Shown here: piece after piece, positions 22,396 to 31,935 of the stretch
Numbering within the stretch: the first letter of the stretch is position 1
Layout of the letters: every line of letters begins with the position of its first letter
NCBI RefSeq assembly: GCF_937958535.1
Contig: NZ_CALGNQ010000269.1
Coordinates: 1 to 37,577, forward strand
Source of the DNA: an uncultured Georgenia sp.
GTDB taxonomy: Bacteria > Actinomycetota > Actinomycetes > Actinomycetales > Actinomycetaceae
Direction of reading: 5' to 3'
DNA length: 37,577 nucleotides
Notes under the pieces: generated by a model
What the model was told of the DNA's origin: nothing
Seen by the model: the letters and a program-made list of their open reading frames with translations, nothing else
Database searches by the model: none
Program-made: the position numbers and the translations under genes

Positions 22396-24140
22396 GCGGC
22401 ACCCTGCGCCGGCGCCACAACGCCGTCCTCGCCGTCGTCCTCGCCGTCGTCATCGTCTTCGCCGGCCGGCTCGTCTACGTCCAGGCGCTCGAGGGGCCGC
22501 GGCTGGCGCAGGACGCGCTGAACACCCGGCTGTGGCACTCCACCCTCCAGGCCTCCCGCGGCGACATCCTCGACGCCAACGGCGAGGTGCTCGCCACCTC
22601 CGTCCAGCGCTACAACGTCGGCGTCAACCAGCTCAAGGTGCGCGACTTCGTCGCCGAGATCGACGGGGAGGAGAAGCGCGGTGCGGTGGCCGCCGCCGCC
22701 CTGCTGGCCCCCGTGCTCGACCGCGACCCCGCCGAGCTCGGCGCCCAGCTCGTCGGCGACTCCACCTTCGTCTACATCGCCCGCGGCCTCACACCGGAGA
22801 AGTGGCGGGAGATCCTCGCGCTCGGGATCCCGGGCATCGAGCCCGAGCCCACGACCGAGCGGATCTACCCCAACGGCAACACCGCCGGGAACATCCTGGG
22901 CTACGTCGGGCGCGACGGCGAGGGCCTGGCCGGCCTCGAGCTCGCCTTCGAGGAGCAGCTGCGCGGCGTGCCCGGCAGCAGCGTCGTCGAGGTCGGGCTG
23001 CACGGACAGTCCATCCCCACCGGGCTGCGCGAGGTCACCCCGGCCGAGCCGGGCGACACCCTCCACACCACCATCGACCGCGACATCAACTTCCGGGCGC
23101 AGGAGATCATCCAGGAGGCCGTCGACCGGTACCGGGCGGCATGGGGTGCGATGGTCGTCCAGGAGATCGGCACCGGGCGCATCCTGGCCATCGCCGAGTC
23201 CGACGCCGTCGACCCGAACAACTACCAGGACTCCCCGCCGGAGAACCGCGGCTCGCGCGCCGTCCAGGCCGCCTACGAGCCCGGGTCCACCGGCAAGCTG
23301 CCCACCTTCGCCGCCGCGCTCGACAGCGGTGCGGTCACCCCCACGACGACCTTCACCTCCCCGGACCGCTACACCACACCCTCCGGGCAGACCTTCTCCG
23401 ACGCCGACCCCCACCCCACCGAGGAGCTCACCGTCGCCGGAATCCTCGCCACCTCCTCCAACACCGGGACGGTGCAGATCGGGGACCGGATGAGCGACGA
23501 GGAGCGCTACGCCTACTTCCGCGCCTTCGGGCTGGGGGAGCGCACCGGCATCGAGCTGCCGGGCGAGACGCCCGGCATCCTCGGCACCCCGGACACCTGG
23601 GACGGCCGCCAGCGCTACACGACGATGTTCGGCCAGGGCATGGCGGTCAACCTGCTCCAGAACACCGGGGTCGTCGCCACCTTCGGCAACGGTGGGGTCT
23701 ACGTCCCCCCGCGCCTGGTCGACGGCACCACGGACGCCTCCGGCCGTTTCCACGCCGCCCCCGAGCCCGAGGGCCGGCGGGTGGTGAGCGAGGAGACCGC
23801 CCAGCAGATGATCACGATGATGGAGGGCGTGGTCTCCGAGGAGGGCACCGGCATCCTCGGACAGGTCGACGGGTACCGGCTCGCCGGCAAGACCGGCACC
23901 GCCCAGGTCCCCGACGCCAACGGCCGCCTCACCCGCACGGTGGCCAACTTCGTCGGCGTCGCCCCCGCCGAGGACCCGAAGTTCGCCGTCGGCATCGTCG
24001 TCTACCACCCCGGCCACCAGGTGCCCTCCTCGATCATCGCGGCACCGGCCTTCAAGGAGATCGCCGCCTTCACCCTCCAGCACCTGGGCATCCCGCCCTC
24101 GACGTCGCCGCCGTCACTCTTCCCGTTGCGCGCAGAGTGA
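22392..24140 (+). CDS. ftsI: FtsI (class B PBP, septal transpeptidase)
   Basis: The divisome D,D-transpeptidase that cross-links septal peptidoglycan made by FtsW. The 582-residue protein has an N-terminal membrane helix (about 9-27), the dimerisation domain (ASRGDILDANGEVLATS, residues 54-70) and a transpeptidase domain with nucleophile S299 (STGK, 299-302), SSN (355-357) and KTG (500-502). No PASTA domains follow. The GTG start overlaps the ftsL stop. The next gene is murF, not murE, after a 64-bp gap. That gap is the only non-overlapping junction between rsmH and ftsQ. Confidence 0.96.
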   Translation: MSGTLRRRHNAVLAVVLAVVIVFAGRLVYVQALEGPRLAQDALNTRLWHSTLQASRGDILDANGEVLATSVQRYNVGVNQLKVRDFVAEIDGEEKRGAVAAAALLAPVLDRDPAELGAQLVGDSTFVYIARGLTPEKWREILALGIPGIEPEPTTERIYPNGNTAGNILGYVGRDGEGLAGLELAFEEQLRGVPGSSVVEVGLHGQSIPTGLREVTPAEPGDTLHTTIDRDINFRAQEIIQEAVDRYRAAWGAMVVQEIGTGRILAIAESDAVDPNNYQDSPPENRGSRAVQAAYEPGSTGKLPTFAAALDSGAVTPTTTFTSPDRYTTPSGQTFSDADPHPTEELTVAGILATSSNTGTVQIGDRMSDEERYAYFRAFGLGERTGIELPGETPGILGTPDTWDGRQRYTTMFGQGMAVNLLQNTGVVATFGNGGVYVPPRLVDGTTDASGRFHAAPEPEGRRVVSEETAQQMITMMEGVVSEEGTGILGQVDGYRLAGKTGTAQVPDANGRLTRTVANFVGVAPAEDPKFAVGIVVYHPGHQVPSSIIAAPAFKEIAAFTLQHLGIPPSTSPPSLFPLRAE

Positions 24141-24204
24141 CCAGGCTGCGGATAGATTGTCGAGACGTGACTTCCGACGACCAGCGCCCCGGGTGGGGGC
24201 AGCC

Positions 24205-25608
24205 GTGATCCAGCTCACCGTCGCCCAGATCGCCCGGGCCGTCGGCGGACGCCCGGTGGGCGTCGACCCCCAGCTCCTCGTGACCGGCGGCGTGGTCACC
24301 GACTCCCGGCTCGCCGGCCCCGGCTCGGTCTTCGTCGCCGTGCGCGGCGAGCGCACCGACGGGCACGAGCACGCCGCCGCCGCCGTCGCCGCGGGGGCGG
24401 CGCTCGTCATCGCCGAGCGGGCGGTGGACGCCCCGCACGTCCTCGTCCCGGACTCCGTCATCGCGCTGGGCGAGCTGGCCCGTCACGTCCTGTCCGTCCT
24501 GCGGGAGGAGGGCGACCTGCGGGTCGTCGGCCTCACCGGGTCGGTGGGCAAGACCACGACGAAGGACCTGCTGGCCCAGGTGCTCGCCCAGGCCGGCCCC
24601 ACCGTCGCGCCGCGGGCGTCGTTCAACAACGAGATCGGACTGCCGCTGACCGTCCTGTCGGCCACCCGCGAGACCCGCTACCTCGTGCTGGAGATGGGGG
24701 CCAGCGGCCCCGGCCACATCGCCTACCTCACCCGCATCGCCCCCCTCGACGTCGCCGTCGTCCTCATCGTCGGCCACGCGCACATGGGCGGGTTCGGCTC
24801 CATCGAGGCCGTGACCCGCGCCAAGGCCGAGATCGTCGCCGGCCTGCGGGGCGGGGGCACCGCGGTGCTCAACGCCGACGACCGCCGCGTCGCCTCCATG
24901 GCCGCCGACGCCCCCGGCCCGGTGGTCTGGTTCGGTCGCGGCGCGGACGCCGACGTCCGTGCCGGCGACGTCACCCTCGACGAGGAGGCCCGCCCCTCCT
25001 TCGTCCTGGAGACGGACAGCTCCGGTGCCCGCACGCGCCACCCCGTCCGCCTCGCCCTCCACGGCGAGCACCAGGTCTCCAACGCGCTCGCCGTGGCGGG
25101 GGCCGCACTCGCCCTCGGCCTCGACGTCGGCTTCGTCGCCCAGGCGCTGAGCCGCGCGGAACGGGTGAGCGCCCACCGGATGGCAGTGACCCGACGCCCC
25201 GACGGCGTCACCGTCGTCGACGACGCCTACAACGCCAACCCCGACTCGATGGCCGCCGCGCTGCGTGCCGTCGCCGCCATGCCCGCCGCCCGGCGGATCG
25301 CCGTCCTCGGCGAGATGCTCGAGCTGGGGGAGGAGACCGAGCCGGCGCACGTCGAACTCGGCCGCCTCGCGGCCGAGCTCGGGGTCGACATCGTCGTGGC
25401 CCCCGGTGCCGCCGGCCCGCCCGTGCGCCGGGGCGCCGGTGCCAACGGCCCCCAGGTCCACACCCCCACCGACGTCGACGCCGCCGCCGCGCTGCTCGAC
25501 GAGCTCCTCCAGGAGGGCGACCTCGTGCTGCTCAAGGGATCCAACGGCTCCGGCGTGTGGCGCCTGGCCGACCGGCTCACCCGGGAGGGGGGTGGCGCCG
25601 AGTGGTGA
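24205..25608 (+). CDS. murF: MurF, UDP-MurNAc-tripeptide:D-Ala-D-Ala ligase
   Basis: It adds D-alanyl-D-alanine to the UDP-MurNAc tripeptide using ATP, completing the cytoplasmic precursor. The 467-residue protein has the Mur N-terminal domain (VVTDSRLAGPGSVFVAVRGERTDGHE), the ATP loop TGSVGKTTTK (111-120), the FNNEIGLPLTVL and EMGASGPGHIAYL signatures of MurF, and the C-terminal ligase domain (VVDDAYNANPDSMAAALRA, VLGEMLELG). These distinguish it from MurE. I chose the GTG at 24205, preceded by GGGTGGGGG. A TAGATT hexamer at 24153 in the gap could serve a local promoter, but no -35 is placed well. Confidence 0.95.
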   Translation: MIQLTVAQIARAVGGRPVGVDPQLLVTGGVVTDSRLAGPGSVFVAVRGERTDGHEHAAAAVAAGAALVIAERAVDAPHVLVPDSVIALGELARHVLSVLREEGDLRVVGLTGSVGKTTTKDLLAQVLAQAGPTVAPRASFNNEIGLPLTVLSATRETRYLVLEMGASGPGHIAYLTRIAPLDVAVVLIVGHAHMGGFGSIEAVTRAKAEIVAGLRGGGTAVLNADDRRVASMAADAPGPVVWFGRGADADVRAGDVTLDEEARPSFVLETDSSGARTRHPVRLALHGEHQVSNALAVAGAALALGLDVGFVAQALSRAERVSAHRMAVTRRPDGVTVVDDAYNANPDSMAAALRAVAAMPAARRIAVLGEMLELGEETEPAHVELGRLAAELGVDIVVAPGAAGPPVRRGAGANGPQVHTPTDVDAAAALLDELLQEGDLVLLKGSNGSGVWRLADRLTREGGGAEW

Positions 25609-26693
25609 CCGTCCTCGTGGCGGGGGCGACCGCCCTCGTCATCGCGCTCTTCGGCACCCCGCTGTTCATCCGGTTCCTCGTCAAGCGGAACTACGGGCAG
25701 TTCATCCGCCAGGACGGACCCACCGCGCACTACACCAAGCGCGGGACCCCGACCATGGGCGGGGTCATCATCATCCTCGCCACCGTCCTCGGGTACGCCG
25801 TCTCCAACATCGTCGCCGGACGCGCCCCGAACGCCTCCGGGGTGCTCCTGCTCTTCCTCATCGTGGGCCTGGGCGTCATCGGCTTCGCCGACGACTACAT
25901 CAAGATCAGCCGGCAGCGCTCCCTCGGGCTGCGGGCGCGGTGGAAGATCATCGGCCAGGCGGCCGTCGGCATCACCTTCGCCGTCCTCGCGCTGAACTTC
26001 CCCAACGAGAACTTCCGCACCCCCGGGTCGACGCACATCTCCGTCGTCCGGGACACGTCGATCGACCTCGCCTTCGCCGGGCCGGTGCTCGGCCTCATCC
26101 TCTTCATCCTCTGGGCGAACTTCCTCATCACCGCGTGGTCCAACGCGGTCAACCTCACCGACGGCCTGGACGGGCTGGCCACCGGCGCCTCGGCCATGGT
26201 CTTCGCCGCCTACACGGTGATCTCGATGTGGCAGGCCAACCAGAACTGCCAGTTCCTCACCGACCCGGGCGCTGCGTGGTCCGCCTGCTACGAGGTGCGC
26301 GACCCCCGCGACCTCTCGCTCATCGGTGCCGCCCTCATCGGCGCCTGCCTCGGCTTCCTGTGGTGGAACGCCTCACCGGCCCAGATCTTCATGGGCGACA
26401 CCGGCTCGCTCGCACTGGGCGGGGCCATCGCCGGCTTCTCGATCCTCACCCACACCCAGTTCCTCGCCATCGTCATCGGCGGGCTCTTCGTCGTCATCGT
26501 CATGAGCGACGTCATCCAGATCGGGTTCTTCAAGGCGACCGGCAGACGGGTCTTCCGGATGGCCCCGCTGCACCACCACTTCGAGCTCGGCGGCTGGGGC
26601 GAGGTGACGATCGTCATCCGGTTCTGGCTCATCGCCGCGCTGTGCGTCGCGCTCGGGCTCGGCGCTTTCTACGCGGAGTGGGTGACGGCATGA
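25605..26693 (+). CDS. mraY: MraY, phospho-MurNAc-pentapeptide translocase
   Basis: An integral membrane enzyme that transfers phospho-MurNAc-pentapeptide to undecaprenyl phosphate, giving lipid I. The 362-residue protein has about ten membrane helices, the early signature KRGTPTMGG, the catalytic aspartates D96-D97 in FADDYIKI, NLTDGLDGLATG, and the active-site HHHFE loop near the end. The GTG at 25605 overlaps the murF stop (GTGA) and has a strong GGGAGGGGGG region before it. The murD ATG overlaps its stop. Confidence 0.96.
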   Translation: MTVLVAGATALVIALFGTPLFIRFLVKRNYGQFIRQDGPTAHYTKRGTPTMGGVIIILATVLGYAVSNIVAGRAPNASGVLLLFLIVGLGVIGFADDYIKISRQRSLGLRARWKIIGQAAVGITFAVLALNFPNENFRTPGSTHISVVRDTSIDLAFAGPVLGLILFILWANFLITAWSNAVNLTDGLDGLATGASAMVFAAYTVISMWQANQNCQFLTDPGAAWSACYEVRDPRDLSLIGAALIGACLGFLWWNASPAQIFMGDTGSLALGGAIAGFSILTHTQFLAIVIGGLFVVIVMSDVIQIGFFKATGRRVFRMAPLHHHFELGGWGEVTIVIRFWLIAALCVALGLGAFYAEWVTA

Positions 26694-28141
26694 GCGCGCT
26701 GGCCGGTGCCCGGGTCACGGTCGTGGGGCTGGGCACCTCCGGGCGCGCGGCCGCGGAGGTGCTCACCACCCTCGGTGCCCACGTGCGTGGCCTGGACCGC
26801 AGCGGCGCCGCCGTCGAGGCGGCCCGCGCCGAGCTCGGCCCGGGCGTGGAGCTGGTCGCCGTCGCCGACGACGAGGCGCTGGCCGATGCGGTGCTCGACG
26901 CCGCCCCGGACCTCGCCGTCGTCTCCCCGGGCGTCCCGGCGACCTCCCCGCTGCTGACGCGGGCCGCCGCGCGCGGCCTGCCGTGCTGGAGCGAGGTCGA
27001 GCTGGCCTGGCAGCTGCAGCCCGCCGAGGCACGGCCGCCGTGGCTCACCATCACCGGGACCAACGGCAAGACGACCACCGTCGGCATGCTCAGCGCCATC
27101 CTCACCGCGGCCGGGCTGCGCGCCCCGGCGGTCGGGAACGTCGGCACCCCCGTCGTCCGGGTCGCCGCCGAGGGCGGCGTGGACGCCCTGGCGGTCGAGC
27201 TCTCCAGCTTCCAGCTCCACCTCACCCACACCGTCGCCCCGCTCGCCTCGGTGTGCCTCAACATCGCCCCCGACCACCTCGACTGGCACGGCTCCTTCGC
27301 CGCCTACCGCGCCGACAAGGCGCGCGTGTACGAGCGCACCGTGCGGGCCTGCGTCTACACCGACGCCGACACCCGGGCCATGGTCGAGGAGGCCGACGTC
27401 GCCGAGGGTGCCCGCGGCATCGGCGCGGTCCGCGGCACCCCGGCCGTCGGCGAGCTCGGCATCGTCGAGGACGTCCTGTGCGACCGCGCCTTCGAACCCC
27501 GCCGCCAGACCCACGCCCTCCCGCTCGCCACGCTCGCCGACCTCGCTCACCTCGCCCCCACCCCGGGTGGGCAGGTCCCGGGCCACGTCGTCGCCGACGC
27601 GCTGGCCGCCGCGGCGCTCGCCCGCGCCCACGGGGTCCCCCCGGAGGCGGTCGCCGCCGGGCTGCGCGCCTTCGACGGCGGCCGGCACCGGATCGAGGTC
27701 GTCACCACCCGCGGCGGCGTCACCTGGGTCGACGACTCCAAGGCGACCAACGCCCACGCCGCCCGGGCGAGCCTCGCGGCACTGCCCGCCGGGCGCGGGG
27801 TGTGGGTCGCCGGCGGGCTGGCCAAGGGGGCCACCTTCGACGAGCTCGTCCGCGACGTCGCCGACCGGCTGCGCGCCGTCGTCCTCATCGGCCTCGACCG
27901 CGCCCCGCTGCGTGACGCACTTGCCCGACACGCGCCGCAGGTGCCGGTGACCGAGGTGACGGCTGGCGACACTGGGGACGTGATGAGCCACGCCGTCGCC
28001 GCAGCAGCAGGCCTCGCCCGGCCGGGCGACACCGTGCTGCTCGCCCCCGCGTGCGCGTCGATGGACCAGTTCACCGACTACGGCGCCCGGGGCGACGCCT
28101 TCGCCGCCGCCGTCCGCGCGCTGCCCGAGGAGCCGGCATGA
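26690..28141 (+). CDS. murD: MurD, UDP-MurNAc-Ala:D-Glu ligase
   Basis: It ligates D-glutamate to UDP-MurNAc-L-alanine. The 483-residue protein has the N-terminal uridine-nucleotide fold (VTVVGLGTSGRAAAEVL), the ATP loop TGTNGKTTT (122-130), ELSSFQLHLT, LNIAPDHLDWHGSF, and the C-terminal WVDDSKATNAHAA and LLAPACASMDQFTDYGARGDAF signatures typical of MurD. The ATG overlaps the mraY stop and its own stop overlaps the ftsW ATG, so it is tightly coupled on both sides. Confidence 0.96.
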   Translation: MSALAGARVTVVGLGTSGRAAAEVLTTLGAHVRGLDRSGAAVEAARAELGPGVELVAVADDEALADAVLDAAPDLAVVSPGVPATSPLLTRAAARGLPCWSEVELAWQLQPAEARPPWLTITGTNGKTTTVGMLSAILTAAGLRAPAVGNVGTPVVRVAAEGGVDALAVELSSFQLHLTHTVAPLASVCLNIAPDHLDWHGSFAAYRADKARVYERTVRACVYTDADTRAMVEEADVAEGARGIGAVRGTPAVGELGIVEDVLCDRAFEPRRQTHALPLATLADLAHLAPTPGGQVPGHVVADALAAAALARAHGVPPEAVAAGLRAFDGGRHRIEVVTTRGGVTWVDDSKATNAHAARASLAALPAGRGVWVAGGLAKGATFDELVRDVADRLRAVVLIGLDRAPLRDALARHAPQVPVTEVTAGDTGDVMSHAVAAAAGLARPGDTVLLAPACASMDQFTDYGARGDAFAAAVRALPEEPA

Positions 28142-29448
28142 CGGCCGTCCAGCCGGCCCGGTTCCCGCGGCCGGCCCTGCCCGGACGCCGCTCCGGCGCG
28201 TCCGCGCGCCGCACCCACGTGCGCGACGGCAGCCGCGGCGACACCCGTGACACCACCGACGCCCTCGTCCGCGGGCCTGCCGTGCTCAGCTACTACGTCG
28301 TGGGCGGAGCGACCCTCCTGCTCCTGGCCATCGGCGTGGTCATGGTGCTCTCCGCCTCCTCGATCACCTCGATCCGGGAGACCGGCACGCCCTACGGCTA
28401 CTTCCTCGACCAGGCCAAGTTCGCCCTCGTCGGGGTGCCGGCGATGGTCGTCGCCAGCCGCATCCCGGTGCGGTGGTACCGGCGCCTGGCCTGGCCCGCC
28501 CTCGGGCTCGGCCTCGTGCTCCAGTCGCTCATCCTCTCCCCCCTCGCCCGCGGCGAGAAGGGCAACACCAACTGGATCTACATCCCCGGCCTGGGACAGA
28601 CGATCCAGCCCTCGGAGTTCCTCAAGCTCGCCCTGGCCGTGTGGCTCGGGCTCGTCCTCGCCCGCAAGGCGCACCTGCTCCACCGGCCCATGCACGTCCT
28701 GGTCCCGGGCCTCGTCGTCTCCGCCGTCGCGCTCGGGCTCGTCCTGGCCGGGCACGACCTCGGCACGGCCCTCGTCGTCGCCGCGGTCGTCGCCGGTGCG
28801 ATGTTCGTCGCCGGCGTCCCGCTGCGCTGGTTCGGGGCCGCGGTCGTCGCCGGGGCGGGGCTCGTCTCCTTTCTCGTCATCGGCTCGGACAACCGGATGC
28901 AGCGGATCATGGCCGTCTTCGGCGGGGACTGCGACACCTCGGCGGCCTGCTACCAGACCCTCCACGGCCTGTACGGGCTGGGCACGGGTGGGATCTCCGG
29001 GGTGGGCCTGGGCGCCTCCCGCGAGAAGTGGGCCTACCTGCCCGAGGCCCACAACGACTACATCTTCGCCATCCTCGGCGAGGAGCTCGGCCTGCTCGGC
29101 ACGCTCCTCGTGCTCGGGCTGTTCACCGCGCTCGCCGTCGGGATGTTCCGCATCGTGCGCCGCCACCCCGACCCGTTCGTCAAGATCACCACCGGCGCCG
29201 TCGCCGCGTGGATCCTGGGCCAGGCGCTCATCAACATCGGGGTCGTCATCGGCTTCCTGCCCGTCATCGGCGTGCCGCTGCCCCTCGTGTCCGCGGGCGG
29301 CTCCGCGCTCATCGCCACCCTGCTCGCGATGGGCGTCGTCCTCGCCTTCGCCCGCGACGAGCCGGGCGCGGCCGAGGCGCTGCGCGCCCGCCGGGGCGCG
29401 GTGCGCCGCTCGCTGGCGGTGGTCGTGGGCGGGCGCGGCCGTGGCTGA
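28138..29448 (+). CDS. ftsW: FtsW, septal peptidoglycan polymerase (SEDS)
   Basis: A SEDS-family glycosyltransferase that polymerises lipid II at the septum with FtsI. The 436-residue protein has a 45-residue basic cytoplasmic N-terminus and about ten membrane helices, and ends in a basic tail. Family motifs include IGVVMVLSASS, NWIYIPGLGQTIQPSEFLKLAL, the likely catalytic D207 in AGHDLGTALV, EAHNDYIFAILGEELG and LPLVSAGGSALIA. A large external loop has cysteines (GDCDTSAAC) that could pair. It overlaps murD by 4 nt and murG by 8 nt. Confidence 0.96.
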   Translation: MTAVQPARFPRPALPGRRSGASARRTHVRDGSRGDTRDTTDALVRGPAVLSYYVVGGATLLLLAIGVVMVLSASSITSIRETGTPYGYFLDQAKFALVGVPAMVVASRIPVRWYRRLAWPALGLGLVLQSLILSPLARGEKGNTNWIYIPGLGQTIQPSEFLKLALAVWLGLVLARKAHLLHRPMHVLVPGLVVSAVALGLVLAGHDLGTALVVAAVVAGAMFVAGVPLRWFGAAVVAGAGLVSFLVIGSDNRMQRIMAVFGGDCDTSAACYQTLHGLYGLGTGGISGVGLGASREKWAYLPEAHNDYIFAILGEELGLLGTLLVLGLFTALAVGMFRIVRRHPDPFVKITTGAVAAWILGQALINIGVVIGFLPVIGVPLPLVSAGGSALIATLLAMGVVLAFARDEPGAAEALRARRGAVRRSLAVVVGGRGRG

Positions 29449-30556
29449 GCTGCGCGCCCTGCTCGCCGGCGGCGGGACGGCAGGCCACGTCAACCCGTTG
29501 CTCGCCACCGCCGACCGGCTCGCCGCCCTGCCCGGCGGTGCGGACCTCACCGTGCTCGGCACGGCCGAGGGGCTGGAGTCGCGGCTCGTGCCCGAGGCCG
29601 GGCTGCCGCTGCGGATCGTCCCGCGCACCCCGCTGCCGCGGCGCCCCTCCCTCGACCTGCTGCGCCTGCCCGGACGGTTGCGCGCCGCCGTGCGGGCCGC
29701 CGCCGAGGCGATCACCGCGACCCGGGCGCAGGTGGTCGTCGGCTTCGGCGGCTACGTCGCCACCCCGGCCTACCTCGCCGCCCGCCGCCTGGGCGTGCCG
29801 GTCGTCATCCACGAGCAGAACGCCCGGCCCGGGCTGGCCAACCGCCTCGGCGCCCGCTGGGCCCGGTACGTCGCCGTCACCTTCCCCGGCACCCCGCTGC
29901 CGCGGGCCACGCTCACCGGGCTGCCGTTGCGCCCGGCCATCGCCGACCTCGTCGCCGAGCGCGCCGCCGACACCGCGGCCCGCCGCCGTGCCGGTGCCGC
30001 CGCCCTCGGGCTCGACCCGGAGCGCACCACGCTGCTCGTCACCGGCGGCTCCCTCGGCGCGCAGCGCATCAACGACGCCGTCGCCGCCGGCGCCGCGGCC
30101 TTGGACGAGGCCGGGGTCCAGGTGCTCCACCTCACCGGCCACGGCAAGGACGAGCCGGTGCGCAGCGCGACCTCCGGGCTGCGGCACTACCACGTGCGTC
30201 CCTACCTCGACGACATGGCCAGCGCGTACGCCGCCGCCGACCTCGTGCTCTGCCGCGCCGGGGCCGGGACGGTCAGCGAGCTGGCCGCCCTGGGGCTGCC
30301 GGCCGTCTACGTGCCCCTGCCCATCGGCAACGGTGAGCAGCGGCGCAACGCCGCCGGGGTGGTCGCGGCGGGGGGCGGGACCATCGTCGCGGACGCCGAC
30401 CTCACCGCCGACTACGTCACCGGGCCGCTGCGCGCCCTCCTCGCCGACCGGGAGCGGTTGGCCGAGATGGGCCGCGCCGCCGCCGGCGCCGGTATCCGCG
30501 ACGGCGCCGCCCGCCTCGCCGAGCTCGTCGTCCGTGCCGCGCGGGAGCGGACGTGA
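29441..30556 (+). CDS. murG: MurG, lipid II-forming GlcNAc transferase
   Basis: A peripheral membrane enzyme that adds GlcNAc to lipid I. The 371-residue GT28 protein has the glycine loop GGGTAGHVNP (10-19) with H16, VVVGFGGYVATPAYLAA, the VIHEQNARPGLANR acceptor region, TGGSLGAQRIN, and the UDP-GlcNAc site LVLCRAGAGTVSELAALGLPAVYVPLP. I chose the GTG at 29441, which overlaps the ftsW stop by 8 nt. The murC GTG overlaps its stop by 4 nt. Confidence 0.95.
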   Translation: MAELRALLAGGGTAGHVNPLLATADRLAALPGGADLTVLGTAEGLESRLVPEAGLPLRIVPRTPLPRRPSLDLLRLPGRLRAAVRAAAEAITATRAQVVVGFGGYVATPAYLAARRLGVPVVIHEQNARPGLANRLGARWARYVAVTFPGTPLPRATLTGLPLRPAIADLVAERAADTAARRRAGAAALGLDPERTTLLVTGGSLGAQRINDAVAAGAAALDEAGVQVLHLTGHGKDEPVRSATSGLRHYHVRPYLDDMASAYAAADLVLCRAGAGTVSELAALGLPAVYVPLPIGNGEQRRNAAGVVAAGGGTIVADADLTADYVTGPLRALLADRERLAEMGRAAAGAGIRDGAARLAELVVRAARERT

Positions 30557-31935
30557 CCCGCTACCACCTCATCGGGATCGGCGGCGCCGGCATGGCCCCG
30601 GTGGCCGAGCTCCTCGCCGCCCGCGGCCTGGAGGTCTCCGGCTCCGACGCCCGCCCCAGCGCCATCCTGGACCGGCTGCGGGCCGCCGGGGTGCGGGCCC
30701 ACGTGGGCCACGACCCGGCGCACGTCCCGCAGCACGGGACCGTCGTCGTCTCCACGGCGGTGCGCCCCGACAACCCCGAGCTGCTGCGGGCCCGTGAGCT
30801 GGGGCTGCCGGTGATCCACCGCTCCCAGGCGCTCGTCGTCGCCGCCGGGGACCAGGACTTCGTCGCCGTCGCCGGCGCCCACGGCAAGACCACGACGTCC
30901 GCCATGCTCGCCGTCGCGCTCGCCGAGGTGGGGGCCGACCCGAGCTGGGCCATCGGCGGCAGCGTCGCCGGGCTGGGCGGCGGTGCGCACCTGGGCCAGG
31001 GCCGGGCGTTCGTCGCCGAGGCCGACGAGTCCGACGGGTCCTTCCTCAACTACCGGCCCGCGGTCGGCGTGGTGACGAACGTCGAACCCGACCACCTCGA
31101 CCACTACGGCTCGCGGGACGCCTTCGAGCAGGCGTTCGTCGACTTCGCCGCCCGCGTCACCGGGCTGCTCGTCGTGTGCGCCGACGACGCCGGTGGCCGG
31201 CGCCTCGTCGACCGGGTCGGCCCCGACGTGCGGGTGCTGACCTACGGCACCGGGCCCGGTCCCGTGCCCACCTCCGGGACGGGCGAGGGGCACGTCCGTA
31301 TCGCCGACCTCGAGGTCGGGGCGGACGGTGCGAGCGCGGTGCTCCACCACCCGCGGGTCGACCGCCCGGTGCCGCTGCGGCTGGCGGTGACCGGGGCGCA
31401 CAACGTCCGCAACGCCACCGGGGCCTGGTGCGCCGGGGTCGCCCTCGGCGCCGACCCCGTGGCGCTCGCCGCCGCCCTCGGTGCCTTCCGCGGGACCGGG
31501 CGGCGCTTCGAGGAGCGCGGCCGCGCGCACGGGGTCCGGGTCGTCGACGACTACGCCCACCACCCCACCGAGGTCGCCGCCACGCTCGCGGCGGCCCGGC
31601 TCGCGGCGGGGGAGGGGCGCGTCCTCGTCCTCTTCCAGCCCCACCTGTACTCCCGCACCCAGACCTTCGCGGCGGAGTTCGCCGCGGCGCTGGCCGCCGC
31701 CGACGCCGTCGTCGTCACCGACGTCTACGCCGCCCGGGAGGACCCCGTGCCGGGTGTCGACGGCTCGCTCATCACCGACCGCCTGGACGGCGCCCGCTAC
31801 GTCGCCGACCGGTACGGGGCGGCGGCGGTCGTCGCCGGGCTGGCCCGCCCCGGCGACCTCGTCCTCACCATGGGGGCCGGGGACGTCACCGAGCTCGGAC
31901 CGCACATCCTCCGGCTGCTCGCGGAGCGGGCGTGA
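30553..31935 (+). CDS. murC: MurC, UDP-MurNAc:L-Ala ligase
   Basis: It adds the first residue, L-alanine, to UDP-MurNAc. The 460-residue protein has the uridine-nucleotide loop GIGGAGMA (8-15), the ATP loop GAHGKTTTS (108-116), EADESDGSFLNYRP, VTNVEPDHLDHYGS, and the C-terminal domain signatures VVDDYAHHPTEVAATL and LFQPHLYSRTQTF. Length is standard and the enzyme is not fused to Ddl. GTGA overlaps join it to murG upstream and ftsQ downstream. murB, often next to murC, is not in the window. Confidence 0.96.
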   Translation: MTRYHLIGIGGAGMAPVAELLAARGLEVSGSDARPSAILDRLRAAGVRAHVGHDPAHVPQHGTVVVSTAVRPDNPELLRARELGLPVIHRSQALVVAAGDQDFVAVAGAHGKTTTSAMLAVALAEVGADPSWAIGGSVAGLGGGAHLGQGRAFVAEADESDGSFLNYRPAVGVVTNVEPDHLDHYGSRDAFEQAFVDFAARVTGLLVVCADDAGGRRLVDRVGPDVRVLTYGTGPGPVPTSGTGEGHVRIADLEVGADGASAVLHHPRVDRPVPLRLAVTGAHNVRNATGAWCAGVALGADPVALAAALGAFRGTGRRFEERGRAHGVRVVDDYAHHPTEVAATLAAARLAAGEGRVLVLFQPHLYSRTQTFAAEFAAALAAADAVVVTDVYAAREDPVPGVDGSLITDRLDGARYVADRYGAAAVVAGLARPGDLVLTMGAGDVTELGPHILRLLAERA

